This document shows positions 21,028 to 33,656 of a stretch of DNA of 64,000 nt, piece after piece. This DNA is from Viridothelium virens. Lineage: Eukaryota > Ascomycota > Dothideomycetes > Trypetheliales > Trypetheliaceae. The notes under the pieces were generated by a model. The model did not search any database and was not told the origin of the DNA. It saw only the letters and a program-made list of their open reading frames with translations. Every line of letters begins with the position of its first letter. Within the stretch, counting starts at the first letter, position 1. The translations under genes and the position numbers were made by a program. The stretch is taken from NCBI GenBank assembly GCA_010094025.1, contig ML991772.1, positions 558,001-622,000 of the forward strand, read 5' to 3'.

Positions 21028-24000
21028 TCAGCGTTGTTCTTCGGAGGCAACTCGTTTCCCGGCACTTCTTCCTCGGCGACTCCTCTGCCTCTTGTCGCTC
21101 TCCCTCGATGCCCCAGCTTCGCTCCCCTGAGCCCTCTCCTTTCCATCTGCCTTCGAACTCTCTCCTTTCCTCCCTGTCCCCCCACCTCTTCCCCCTCTTC
21201 CTCTACCACCCTTACCCCGCCCCCTACCTCGTCTAGTTGAGTCCTCATGACCACCTCCCTCCTCATCCTCGTCGTCGACAATGCCCTGTACCTTCCTACT
21301 TTCCTTGTCCCACCATTCCTGGAATTCCTGCTCCTGTTGAATCTCTTGCAGGCTCCTTTTCGCCGTCGAAGCCTCGCGGATGGTGTCCTTCTCCGCTTGC
21401 TGTTGTAGCACAATCTCCGCCATGCTGAGCCCAAGGGAAGGCTCAGCAGCTCTCGCTCCAGCAGACAATGGGTTTTGAAGATGTGTTATTGATCTGATAG
21501 AGGGAGGTGGGGCAGACGGTGAGGATGACGCAGGGACAGATGCTGGCGTGGAGACTGTGCGTGAAGGGGGGGTTTTGGAGTTTTGCGGCGTGGCCGGAGA
21601 CTTGCTCATCAGCTTCTCAGGTGCTTGAGGAGACGAAACGCTTCGCTGCTGAGGGGTTTGCGGATGCGTAAGCTGATCGTTGGAGCTTTTCCGGCTGTTT
21701 GCTGTCATTGCTGGATTTGCGACCGTTTGGCGCATCGTAAGTTGAGGTGCTGAGGGGTTGCGTTGGGCAGGAGGTGGACCAGGTCTCGATGGTGATACTT
21801 CTGCTTCTTCTCCAATCACGTCCTTGAGAGCGATTTTGGGGCCTCTTGTTGCTATTTGCCATGGCGCAGAGCGTTTTGCTTCAGAAGGTAAAGGATCAGG
21901 AGATGCTGTTGGTAGTTCCGGTGATTGATGCGTCTGCCGCATCTTTTTTCGATCTTTTTGAGAGACCCTTGTCCCAGGCTGAGCCGCAGCTTTGTCCTGT
22001 GGTTGTTGTTTGGATTGGAAGGAGAGGCCAAGGGAGATATTTGAGATACGGCTGGTAGATGCTTGGTCCATAATTTCCTTGAGGTCCAGTTTTGATGATG
22101 GCAGCGGAGAAGCGCCCCAAGGTACGCCCTGTGCCTTCGAAGTTGAAGAGCTAACCGAAGCTGGCAATGTCTTTTGCAAGTTCGGCGATACGCTTGGAGA
22201 CAGACTAGAACTAGCGATATCTTGTGACGAAGATAGAAGTTTTCCCTTGGAATCGTACCACAAATCCTGATGAGGCTTCAGTAATGGAGTGGATATCTGA
22301 TGATTCTCGTTCAAAGGCGCCTTGCCCTTTCGGTCCGACCGGTCGTTGGCTGAGGCTTCGGGCAGCATGATTTCCTCTTCCATCTCGAAGAGCATGTCAG
22401 ACGGGAGCACTTTGCCCTCAATCTCAGGACTGTCGGTTGATCGCACCCCTTTCGATGACTTCCGACGGGAGGAAGGAGTAAGCGAAGGCAGCTGTAACTC
22501 ATCTGCACTCCCAGCTTTTACCGATCTCGACACCCGGCTATCACCTTCAAAGTATTTAGCTTGCATCATGATATTGTCAATTCGGGCCTGTTTGTCACGC
22601 TCAACAGCCGACGGAAGATCAGGGACTCGCTCTAGGAGCTTTGCCAGAGCCATGTCGCCTCGGACATATTTTAGTGTCTGACACTGGTTCTCTTTTACTT
22701 TCTCGTCTAATTCATGCAACAGATCCGCGTCGAGCTCGTTGAGTAGGCTGATTACAAAGTCAGCCAACTGGTAGCTAGATTGCAAAGTTCAAAGCGTACG
22801 CATTCTCGAGCACTGCTTCAAGGCTCAAGGAAAGATACTCCAGCCCAGCGTCTTTGAATTGCGAAACGGCAGTGGGAGCTACGGCGTTGAGGAAAGAGGC
22901 AACGTTGCGAATGGTGACTGTAACCATTAGTTCGGCAATAATCAGGTACTTCATGATAATTTACCGTATCGTCCCAGAACCTTTTGACAGATTTGCGACA
23001 AACGATCCAGCATAAGTTCGTTGGCGACACCCATGACATCTATGACAAGATCTAAAAAGGCGTCAAAGTCGTCAGAGACAATATCGTCAAAAAGCTCCTC
23101 ATCCGTATCAGCATAAATATGCCGCAACACAAGAGTGAAAACATCAGATTCGATGTGTTTAAGATCGACAGCAACGGCCTCAGAGGCATCGTTAAGCGTG
23201 CGGCGACGGTCATCAAGCCATCTCCCACCAGCACGCCCGTTGAACAGACCTTCGAAAAAGGGACATCGCTGGCAAATCAGCGCACTCTGTACTCGGACTT
23301 CGGCATCTTCCAATTGAACAATCACGTCCCCATCAGCCTCTAACAAGCCATCCCGAAAGGCACGTTCGAGATCCATGTTCAGAGACTGCCTAGGCTCAAT
23401 CATTTGCCGGACCGCTGACTCCAGATGTGGCAGTTCAAGTTTCGACGCCAATTTCATTAATTCGGTGCGGATCTGCCTGTAACGAAAAGCAAGCTTTGGT
23501 GCCCGTCTAGTGTAATGCCAGAAGTCAACAACGGTATCTGTATAGAGATAGAGCACGAAGTCGACCAGGCTCAGGAAATCAATCCCCGTGAACTTGGCCA
23601 GCGCATCGCCCGCTTTGTCATATTCGATCGAGAGAACATCAGGGATTGCGAAGAAGCCGGAATGGCGAAACTGAGCAAGACCATTACTGATGACTTTGCT
23701 CCTACCGCAGAGCAAAAATGAATGAACAGGTATGCGGACATCAGAAGTCGTACATCCAAGCGTTATGTCATAAGTGCTCTTTGAATGATTCGCGCTTTGC
23801 CGCGTGAGCTCCAGTATCTCTTTCTCCAAATCAGAGATCTCGAGAATACGCTGTCTGATTATGACCGTATCGGATGTTTTTCTTGACCCTCGCCAAAAAC
23901 GTGGAGGAGGATTCTCGTCCTCAGAGTCTGATTCGGGGGCAGATTCGATCAGGGAGTAGAATGGCAGAAGCGGTAATAGGTCTTTCCAAAGCGTCTTGTC

Positions 24001-26106
24001 TTCGACAACGATCGAGCTCCGCACGATGTCACAATCGCGTCTCACCGCTGAATACGCTCCATAGCCCGAAGCACGGACCGCGATCACCCTCGTGAGACTG
24101 GGTATACGAGAGAATTTGTAGTCTTTGGGTTGGTATTCGCCTGTTCCCGAAGCACTGGCATCCTTGGCCTTGGCTCTTCTAATTCTTCGCCATGCGCTTC
24201 CCGCTTCTGTAGTAAGAATGATCGAGCCATCCTGGTCTACACTGACATCTTTTGCTCGCATGTATCCTTTCCGTGGCGACCAGATCTTATGTGGATGGGA
24301 TAATGCGCTCCGGATTTTGCTTGGATTTGTTGTAGACGTGTTCGAAACAGGTCCTTCAACATTGTTGGTGATCGAGACAGTGTAGATTTCTCCCGCACTG
24401 GAAAGGGCGCAGATGGTGTCGCCACCAGAAACGACCTTAACAACAGTTGGCTGAGTATCGTACCTAGTTGCAAGAAAGCTGTCTTTCAAAAAGTAATTCG
24501 AAAATGCTCCAAGCGGAAAAGATAACTTCGCGTACCCGTAGTTAGCAAATACCCAAACGTCATGGTTATCCAATAAGCAGACAGTTGCACGATCAATTGC
24601 AGATGCAGAGATTATCGGCGAAGAAAAAAGTGATGCTGCAACTTTACGTGGAATAATTTGCAAGGTTAGTGACCGTGCATCGGAATCTACAATCCCAAGC
24701 TGGCCTTCGTTTTTCCCAAACGTATAAAGGGAGGAGGCAGTAAATGCCACAGAGTGTATTCGAGATGCCGCAATACCAACTACGCCTTCCCTCTTAAGGG
24801 GTCCAAAAATTTGACGTGGAAGTGTTTGAATTGGGTCGTCATCTCTCCCTGGCGAGTTAGGGAGAGCGTAACCCAATTGCCCAAAGCCGTTGCTACCCCA
24901 GGAAAAGGTCTCTCCATCATCGGACAAGGCCAAAGTATGATGGTGACCAAGCGCGACCGCAGAGACTCTCTTATGTGCAAGAGCTCCACCTTCGATACAT
25001 ACGAAACCAAACTGAGTTATCTCTGATCCAGTACCCAAACGACCACCAGGACCATGTCCGCATACATACAGGTTGGACTCTGGATCCGTCGTGAGTACCG
25101 CAGTATGTAGCTTTGACATTCGCACGTCTTGAATGACAACCGGTATACTTCGAATGACGGCTGGAAGTTCTGCTGCAGGCTTGGGAGGGAATGTTCCCGC
25201 TAGCAATGTCTCGCTGTACGCAGGATCGACGGTTGACCACCTCTTGGCCTCTTTCTTGATGCTCTCCTTGTAGAATCTCTGCAAAAGATGTAACGGTCTC
25301 CGCAGAGTGACTCGTTCTGGAAAATGACGGTCATCCTCGTCACCAAATCCAAGCGTAATATTCTTATTACTGCCAAAAGTAAAGACTTCATCTCCTTGCA
25401 AATTGAGTGCTAGAAGCAATGCCTGGCCACGACAAGCTTCGCCTTCCCCACCCTCATTATTCGTGTCCTCCTCACTTGACGAACTTGTTGCTCGATGCGC
25501 TCTGCTGGTTGTGGTTATCCGGTGATCCTGGACTGTTGCGCCTAGCACATCGAATGGACCGTGACCTTCTCTATCCTTGATTTTAATCAGAGTCTTCGAA
25601 GCATTGCTGGCGCTGTGACCCAGTAAGTCGCCAGCTTCGCGATTGAGTATAGCAAGCGCAATCGAGATATTGCCAAAGTAGAACGCTCTGTGAAGCGCAG
25701 TCCACCCGTTCTCTGAATCCTGAACGTACAAGTCGGTCAACGGATGCTGAAGAAGCGCGGTCGCAAAGTCGAGGCTTTGGTCGGAATCACCGGTGGCGGC
25801 ATGATGCAGCAAAGTCAAGCCATTCGCATCTTTCGAGTTAACATCTGCACGGGTCAGATTGATGACGCCCCCACTATTGTGTGATATATCTCCTCCAGAT
25901 TTGCGCGTTCTTGCAGTTGCGACGGGCGTAGTGGCGAGATAGTTCACCGGACTGCCTATGATGGCTCCACTTTTGATGCTCTGCCCGCTACCATGGCCTT
26001 TCTGTGCATGCGCTCGATCGCGAACGTTGTAGCTGGCGGTTTCGAGTAAATGTCGAAAGCTATCGACATCATCTTGATAGAATGTCTTCCAGAGAAGGCT
26101 TCTCAT
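21028..26106 (-). CDS. Ankyrin-RCC1-BTB protein (IBtk/Btb1-like)
   Basis: Exons 26106-22965, 22917-22800 and 22747-21028 give 1,659 residues. Ankyrin-type repeats (GLTLLHHAA, GWTALHRAF) lie near residues 90-170. An RCC1-like propeller follows (VCGHGPGGRLGTG, SWGSNGFGQLGYA, YTFGKNEGQLGI), then two BTB/POZ domains (DITLGCTTSDVRIPVHSFLL; DVIVQLEDAEVRVQSALI). Exons 2-3 restore a helical block, LEAVLENALLNELDADLLHELD, typical of the family. The carboxyl-terminal ~550 residues are disordered and end in an RGG-type Gly/Arg-rich tract and a basic tail. Human IBTK and S. pombe Btb1 share this architecture, and IBTK acts as a CUL3 substrate adaptor; the same role is inferred here. Without the 52-bp second intron the gene would appear to be two genes. 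Confidence 0.9.
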
Positions 26107-26990
26107 AAGCTAAAGCCGGGTGAATGTGCCAGAATCCCTCTGCGACTTCGGCAAAAGCACCTCGCAATGATCCTAGATGCACTGGATCAAAGCCTATTTA
26201 AAGGTGCTTAATGTGAAGCCCAGAAAGCTTCTGGAATAATGTAATGCAAGGGCGCTGCACGACGAAAGTGGTGGTGGGCGTGGCAAGCTCGTCGGATGGT
26301 TGTGTCGATGACGCGATCAGGGATTTGGTGGATCTAGGACAAGAGATCGAAGGTTCAATTTGGTACAATTCCACGAGATCTGCCCGACAGAAGTGATGAG
26401 ACAGTATGAGACGATAAGTTGGACGGAGGGTAAACGGAGAGGTAAGCCAGAGCTTCACAGAGCAGGCGCAGATACCGGAAGCCGGGCTCGGTGGTGGGGT
26501 TAAATAGAGTACCACCTTCCATGCGATATTTTGGGGCGAGCAGAGTAAGATAAAGCCGTCAGCCAACCGCAACACCCATGTGTTCGCGATGACTGCCGCG
26601 GAATGGACAGCTTTACGCGGGTGAATGCAGGCGCGCTATGTATATGGCTTGCAGTTGATCTATTCCATTTTGTCTGGTCTGCGGCTCATTGCGGGGATCC
26701 TTGCGCCACTAATTCACTAAAGTTAATCTAGGATAAAGCCTAGAGCCAAAGTGATTTTACTATCTAACGACTAAGACAAATAGTATACTAGCAGTAGTTA
26801 CAGAAAGACCTCGAGCACTCACCGATGGGATACCGTGACGAGAAGAATCGAACAAATAGAGCGAAGTGGGATGGATTTGGCTATAGATGAGCAAAGATCT
26901 TTAAAGTAGATTACGTATGTGAAATCGAAATAGCAAAGAATACTCCTTTGGAAATTCGTGCAAATGCAAGTCGATAATCTTGAGGTGTCT
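26107..26990. other. Intergenic region between two minus-strand genes
   Basis: This 884-bp region holds the promoter of the ankyrin-RCC1-BTB gene and the 3' region of the gene ending at 26991. An A/T-richer stretch lies at 26700-26780. A 125-codon frame at 26198-26575 on the minus strand has no recognisable domain and lies in the expected leader. Confidence 0.5.
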
Positions 26991-28815
26991 TCATCTTGTC
27001 AGCCCAATGCGTCTCCAGCAAGACTCGGCATCCTCGCTAAGCTTCAAGAAATCGTCGTCGTTGATAAGATCGCAAATCATAGATTCCAGTGCCTCCATAC
27101 GATCTTCTTCAGATTGAGAGGCGTACCTTGCAAGGCTATCCTTGTCCTCAGCGGTTAACGCTTCAGCGTGGACAGGGCCTTGATTGGTCTTGGATATGTC
27201 GCTCAATACCTGTCTTTCATTTCTGCGCATCTCATTGCTGGTAGATTCTTGAAGGGGAGCCCGGTTGCTAGAAAGCGTCGGAGTGTAAGCAGTATCTGAG
27301 ACATGTGTTGAGGATGTCGCCGGATTCGAGTCAGCCTGGTACGTGGATTGAATGATATTGTCACCAATATTAGGTACGTCGCGAACCGGTTGTATGCCTT
27401 TCGAGCGCCGACCGGCCCTGTTTCTGCTTTTGACACAAGGGGAAGAGGACTGTTTACCGTCGGGAAGGATCTTAGGCGTTGGCAAAGGCGGCAACTCCAC
27501 CGCCGCGCTAGAGCTTCGACTTCCTGGGCCCTTTCCCGAGGAGCTAGTGTTTGGTCCATTCAATGAACTTTTGAATGGAAGTTCCCGACGAGGTGGGATT
27601 GATTTATTCAAATAATCCAAATAGTGCTCTAACGGAGCAGTAGCAGGTCTTCGGGATTGCTGCTCTTCCGTTTGGAAGTATTTTGAGGCATTCTCTTGCT
27701 CCTGCATTTGAGGAGTCGCATTCACGGTGGGAGTCTCGATTCGGCCGGCAGATTTGGATAGCCGTGGAGGAGGCATGTCGCTTGATTCTTTCGATATGTT
27801 TGTTACATAAGCAAAATCTTGAGACGGAGACGCTATAGTCCTGGATGAGCCATGAGAATAATCGACTGATTTGATAGGCGATGAAGTTCTGGACATTGGC
27901 CGAAGCGAGCTATTTACCAAGGACATATCGAAGTGGCTGGCGGGAAAGGCTGAGGCATGTAAATGTGCCTGCAAACTCAGCGCCTGTATCTCAAGGACAA
28001 GAGTGCAATACATACCTGTGCCTGTGACCGGAACTCATGGTTCCGTGATTCCGACTGAAATTGGGGTATTGTGGATTGCGGCTGTTGACCTAGCAAGCTG
28101 CTCGAAGTAGATGGCCGGCTCATATCGGCGTGTGGCAAAGCACTTTGACGACTCTCTGAGACTCTCGAGTCTGAGTCACGTTTCCGGACCGAGTCCATAA
28201 TTGGGCAGCCAGTACGTTTGAGATATTCCATCACTGTGTCAAAGTCGGAGACTGATCCAAATTTGAATTGATTTCGCCGAAGCTGAAGCTTGTCAAGATG
28301 GTGTTAAAGGGGGAATTGGGTCGTCTCTCACCTGGCCGTCTTCATTCCGATATTTGAACGCAATGTTGTAGGTTGATCTTCTGTATAGTGCATGTATTGG
28401 TAGCTGTTCGGTCAGGATCTGCACCATTTGTTGACTGGCATCGTCTCTGGCTTTCTGAGAGCGCTGTATGAGCCTTTCTAGCGGTACCAGTTCCTGCAGA
28501 CGATATCAACTTCAACTCAATATTTTGAGAAATAGGGAAATGCGTGGGGGAAAAAAAAAAAAAAAAGTCGTGCGTCCGGATCTGCTACATGCATACCACT
28601 ACTTCAGAACCTTGGATCACCTTCATCGACTGGAGTTCTGTTGACAGAGTGATCGAAGTGGATAGAGAAGAGTCATCGAAAACCAGGTAAATATCATCGC
28701 GACATAGATGGGTCCACTGGCTGGCGCCGACTTCATTTTGCCCTACCGACCAAGAATATTTTACTACTGGAAGACTTATGATACCGCTTGAAGCCGAGAC
28801 ACGTTGCTGAGACAT
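26991..28815 (-). CDS. Probable Rec114-type meiotic recombination protein
   Basis: Exons 28815-28597, 28493-28332, 28282-28016 and 27968-26991, all in phase 0, give 541 residues. The first ~190 residues are compact and beta-rich: LPVVKYSWSV, QWTHLCRDDIYLVFDD, LQSMKVIQGSEVV, LPIHALYRRSTYNIAFKYRN, then QLRRNQFKFGSVSDFDTVME and a helix ending KRTGCPI. That order fits the PH-like amino-terminal domain of Rec114. A ~300-residue disordered Ser/Pro linker follows, and the last ~50 residues form a predicted helical segment ending DAESCWRRIGLTR, matching the short conserved C-terminal motif that binds Mei4. Rec114-Mei4 promotes Spo11 breaks in meiosis. The name is an inference from architecture, not a proven match. 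Intron 1 contains a 16-base poly-A on the plus strand (28551-28566). Confidence 0.55.
28551..28566. repeat. Poly-A run of 16 bases
   Basis: This homopolymer lies in the first intron of the Rec114-like gene, where it reads as poly-T on the coding strand and may serve as polypyrimidine tract. Its length may be mis-sequenced. Confidence 0.9.
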
Positions 28816-29224
28816 TTTGAGGTCCCATATATGGACTTCATCGCATATTTTCAGCGTCCAGGTCGGCCAGCTGCTTTTGCGAACGTGATATTGGCGCGCT
28901 GGTACTCCGTGGAAGTCAGGAGGGTGGCACGAATGGGTGCTGCAGGTGCGAGCGGACGACAGGAATGAAACTGATGCGGAGGTGGGAAGTTTTGCCGAGC
29001 TCGGCTCCGGAACGGGAAAGAAAAGCGAACGCGCGCCTTACATCGCGACTTTGCGGATTGTTCGCCCATGGTGCCATGGTACGAGATGATCCCAAGCACG
29101 ATGCTTAAGCAACTGCGAACCGAGTTCCGCTGTTAGTAGCTCAGTGTAATGTGCGCGCTGTCCTCTATCTTGGCGGGTGTGACTTGTATGTGCGCAGCCT
29201 CTGCGCGTCCAAGGCTTTCCCACT
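28816..29224. promoter_or_regulatory. Bidirectional promoter, Rec114-like / rsc9
   Basis: These 409 bases separate two divergent start codons. A tactccgt element lies at 28903-28910, one of several copies of this motif in promoter regions of the window. No TATA box is obvious. Confidence 0.55.
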
Positions 29225-32200
29225 ATGGCTCCAGCACGCCCACGCGGTCCAGATATTGAACGCGGCGAGGAGTACGATGCGTTTATCGAAAAGCTAGAGG
29301 ATTTCCATGAGAAGCGAGGGTGCGCGCACCATACTATTTGAGGTTGACGGGCACACCAATTCTGACCTGCCAGTATAGCACCACCTTTGACCGCGAACCC
29401 AAGATCGGCAGCCGTCAGCTGGATCTTTATCGATTGTACCAAAGAGTGATTGAAGAAGGAGGTTACGATGTGGTATCGGATACAAAGGGAAACAAGCTGG
29501 CATGGAGGAAAATCGCTCAAGAGTTCTTTCCTGGACTGCCGAACCTGCCAACCTTGGTTTTCACGGTCAAGACCGCATACTACAAAAACCTAGCGTTCGT
29601 TATCCCGCCAAAGCGCAGCCGCGACATTTTGCTGATCGTCGCAGTGCCTTCGAAATTGCCGACCATTGGGAAGAAGAGCCCCCACCGAAGGAGATTTTGG
29701 AGGACGTTACTGCGAAAGGTGGTGACCTCCGAAACCGCACCTTGGAAAACTACAGTCGGCCGATGAAGCACGATATGGAGACGAATGGGCAGGATGGCGA
29801 GCAGTCGGAAGAAGAGAAGACGCCAAAACAAGAGGAAAAGGCTGAAACGGAAGAACCTGGGAGTACAGGGAGGGCAACACGAAGTCAGTAATTATGGTCG
29901 TGACTTTTTTTTGTGTGACTGAAGAGTCGACCTAATACCACCCACTTCTAGGTCTTCGCCAAGCGCCACCACAACGTGTCCTCTTCCAACCTGATCTTGG
30001 CTCCACAAGACAGACTCGAAACTCATCCAACCAAGTGAATTCTCCAAGTCCTGCGTTGAACCTATACGGCATGACCAACGGCGTCCAAACAAATGGAGCT
30101 TCCATGACTCTCGCTAATTATGAACCTCGACCTCAATTGCCGCTGACTCTCAAACCGGTGACGACACCTGCAAATAATCCAGAACATTTCAGCCAAAAGC
30201 GTAGTAGGGCTAAAGACGATGTCGCTGGCAGAGCGTCTCAGAAGCACAAGGGGATGATGCTTCCGGGAACTGGATTCACCGGCCCAAATATATACATTCG
30301 TGCTCTGCTCGCCCTCGAGTCACATATAGCAGGGGAAGAAAGCTATGCACTGCACCATCTGGTGAAGATCTCTCATGAGCGGGGAGATAAGTACCGCTTT
30401 GATCAGTTTCCAGGTCTTGCTGAAGCCCTAACTGCCAAGGTCTTGGAGGTCACCTCACTATTTTACGATGTCGAATGGGACATTTCGTATCGAGTGGCTG
30501 CCCCCGCGGACGAGAGCAGCACTCTTGATGGCCTCCAAGGGACCGCGGATGTCTTGCAGAAACTCGGCACCAAAATTCCTATTGACAATGACGACGAAGT
30601 TCACACAGCTGATTTTCTGGCTGCATTGGGCCGTATCAATGAGGCTGGTCTGGTCATCCGTAACATGGTCATGCTAGAAGAAAATGCCGCGTATCTTGCA
30701 AAAATCCCATCGATCCGTGACTTCATCACAATCGCCTTGAACATGCCGAAGCGGCCAGCTGTCGTCGAGCTCCAGCACTACGCGCTAGAAATTGCCGAGC
30801 AACTCACCAAGTACTTTGCCGTCACGCCACACGATCCTTTGTACACCTCTCTTCTAGGTCTTCTTGAAACGACGGATAGGGGTGCTATTATCACTTCATT
30901 GCGTGCAATCGGCCGGATATCAATGAATTTGGATGAGAACTATAGGCTCCGAGACGTACCGGTTCCCATCATTCGCCGAATATGCGAGTGGCTCATGATC
31001 GATGACGAGGAATTGCGCAATGCATGCCTCGACTTTCTTTACCAATACACAGCGCTCATAGACAATGTCGAAACCCTAATTCAGAACGTCAGCGTCGAGG
31101 GTGTTGTCAAGCAATTGGTGCGACTGCTAATGCACAGCGCCAATCTTGAGGAACGTCGAGAAAAGTCAAGGCATCATTCCTCTGTCAAAGAGCCAACAAA
31201 CTCTGAGAACATCCCAAAACTATCTCAAGATCTTATCGAACAGCTACTCAAGTTTGAGGAGCCAGAAAGGAGCTCACACTGGTAAGTAAACCTCGAGGAT
31301 TTGAGACACAAATACCAATGCTCACCTATCAACAGGCTGCGAGCATGCTTCGAAGACGATCCTGTTGGCGAAATGACTCAAATTGCGCTGTGGCACGCCT
31401 ATCAGTCGTGCTTTGGTTCTCACGCTCAATACCACTCTCCTTTACTCATTGCGGGTGACTTCATCAAAAATGTCTCTTCTACCTTCCTTGGTGCGAGTGC
31501 TCAAGTGGCCAACTCCGGCCAGAAATACATCATCAAAGGAATCAGACCTCGAAGCTCGCCAGTCGATCCTAAGGGACGAATCTATTCGCGGTGCCAATGG
31601 CGCATTGCTCCCTCACCATCTGCGCCACTCGTGGCAAGGTCAAAATCGGGCTTAGACGAGGCCCAATGCGAAGAATTCGCGCGGGATCCAGAAATGATGT
31701 GGCGCCATGTCATCAACGACCATCTGAAGGTTCCGCGCAAAGACAACACTTACGACCTCAGCATTCGGCAAGATCGCAAATACACGTGTAAATGGGGTGG
31801 CTGCACGCACTTTCCCAAGAGCACCAAAAACGCTTTCGAGGTCGGCATGCACATCAAGACCCACCTGTCCGACTCCTCGAGGCAGGCATCTCAGCGTCCC
31901 AAATCCAACCGCTTTACGACAAACGAGCCAGAAACCCCGTCTCACAAGCGCGACAACACTGTGCCGAAAACTTGGCTGAACACGCAGACGGATGAGCGTA
32001 ACGATGCTGCGGGATTGCCGCTTACAGCCAGCCTTGTTCTGCGGAATCTGGCACGACTGCTACCCAAAGTGGACGTGCCCGTGCCGGGCTCACAGAACAG
32101 TAAACCTGAGGAGGGCGAGTGGGTGAGGGTGGTGTTCTCGCCGGTCAAGGAGCAGCTTTACTTTGTAGCAGCATTCAACTGGAATTTGCGGGATTACATT

Positions 32201-32239
32201 TCATCTCTGACCCAAGCGATCGCAGCTGCTGGCGCTTGA
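29225..32239 (+). CDS. rsc9: RSC chromatin-remodelling subunit Rsc9 (ARID-ARM-RFX-like, ARID2-related)
   Basis: Exons 29225-29319, 29379-29594, 29645-29883, 29952-31281 and 31336-32239 give 927 residues. The ARID DNA-binding domain spans residues ~10-115: EYDAFIEKLEDFHEKRG, LYRLYQRVIEEGGYDVV, KLAWRKIAQEFF and AYYKNLAAFEI; the last block appears only when the 50-bp second intron is removed. Residues ~260-560 are armadillo-like helices. Exon 5 opens with an RFX-like winged-helix segment (WLRACFEDDPVGEMTQIALWHAY). A C2H2-type element (CKWGGC...H...H) lies near residue 777. This ARID-ARM-RFX-zinc finger order is that of Rsc9/ARID2, a subunit of the SWI/SNF-class RSC complex in the nucleus. It is divergent from the Rec114-like gene. 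Confidence 0.92.
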
Positions 32240-32939
32240 AAAAAAGGTTCGGCAGAGACTTTGCTTGGCGTTCTCTGGGATTGACAAGAGGGAAAGTTTG
32301 CTAAGCATGGCGTTTCAAAGGAAGTGATGGCAAATCACTGGAACTGGGCTGGGTCTGACGAGAATTCGATCGGATAGGAATTGCGTGTAAGAGCTGAGGC
32401 TAGATTTCTTCATTCCCTGGCTTGATTATTACCATCTAGCACTGAATATCTCAATCACATTATAGTGACAAGTGACAGACGGTTCCGCCTAGATCAGAGG
32501 CGTTGTGAGACGACAGAAGATTTCGTGGGGCTTGCTTAGCGCTCTCGCATTTCTTCGGCTCCCCAACCACTTCCTAAATACCCTTCAGGCCGATGATGAT
32601 TTCACCTTTGCCAATCATTAGCAACTTCATTCGAGCATAGCATTTGGCTATTGGAGAACCGCTCGTTTCATTCGTACTTAGCCTTCTGTTCTTTCTTCCG
32701 AGCGGCTCGGAACATGCGGAGCTTGAGACTGGAATCACTTGCGCAGGTCCCCTTAAGGTTCCTTGGTACGGAGTTTGGGGGGCATATGAAGAGTGCCAGC
32801 ATCATTTAAGATGAGTAGAAAGATTCAATTTCTCTAGTGAATACGAGCATTTGAATATTCTTTTCAGCAAGGCAATTCCATATTTTCTTTCGTGTAGAAA
32901 TCGTGCATAGATCATCTTTTCCCTTTCGTACTGTCCACA
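32240..32939. other. Intergenic region with the promoter of the DUF7053 gene
   Basis: This 700-bp region follows the rsc9 stop. A ggtacggagt element (the complement of the actccgtacc-type motif seen elsewhere) lies at 32765-32774, about 170 bp upstream of the next start. No coding sequence is seen. Confidence 0.5.
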
Positions 32940-33365
32940 ATGTCAACCACCTCCGTCAAGACCAAAATCCCAGCCGGCCTTTCGACCCAACAAGTCATTG
33001 CCACGCTCCACAACCACGAGCTCATGATCAAAGCGCTCTGTCCCGCCCTCGTCTCTCATGAGCTTGAGTCGGGCGACCCGTCTACCGAGGCTGTATACTC
33101 GGTCACGGATAAGAAGCCTATCGGACAAACCACCTACAAGCTTACACTCACCAATGTTGATGACGGCGTCAATTCTCTTGTCAACGCCAAACCTCCCGTC
33201 GGTACCTTGACAATTGCCGGGAAGTGGAGGATAGCGGGCGATATGCTTACCGAGGATGTGGACATCGATGGGAACTTTATGATGAAAAAGATGGCAAAGG
33301 GCAATGTGGATAGCACGCATCCGAAGCAGCATGAGCTACTTCTTCAGGAGGCTCAGAAAGCATGA
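32940..33365 (+). CDS. DUF7053-type small fungal protein
   Basis: A single exon encodes 141 residues from MSTTSVKTKIPAGLSTQQVI. The pattern (a helix LHNHELMIKALCPALVSHELE, then beta strands VYSVTDKK, TTYKLTLTNVDDG, VGTLTIAGKWRIAGD) resembles the START/SRPBCC-like fold I associate with the fungal DUF7053 family. No catalytic residues are evident. Such proteins are presumed lipid or small-ligand binders, but no function is known. The stop is followed closely by the 3' end of the reverse-strand NmrA-like gene. Confidence 0.8.
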   Translation: MSTTSVKTKIPAGLSTQQVIATLHNHELMIKALCPALVSHELESGDPSTEAVYSVTDKKPIGQTTYKLTLTNVDDGVNSLVNAKPPVGTLTIAGKWRIAGDMLTEDVDIDGNFMMKKMAKGNVDSTHPKQHELLLQEAQKA

Positions 33366-33656
33366 ACGCCTTTCCGCTGTCGACTTGTATTCAAGAGTAT
33401 GGAAAGCCGGCGATGTGTGATCTGGGCAAATGTGGATGTGAAGACCTGTTTGGTCTGCCTTGCCTTATTTCAAGTTGCAAATGTTACATCAAATTAGTAT
33501 GCGATTTTGCTATCGACCTCTGGTCGCCATTTTCCATGAAAGGCTACAGAACACATTATGAATACGTCGACTTATTACCACGCCCAATCTGATTGCACTC
33601 ATGCAATCGCATCTTGACCGCCTAAAATGAATGCGAGACGCCAACGCTTCCGCCCT

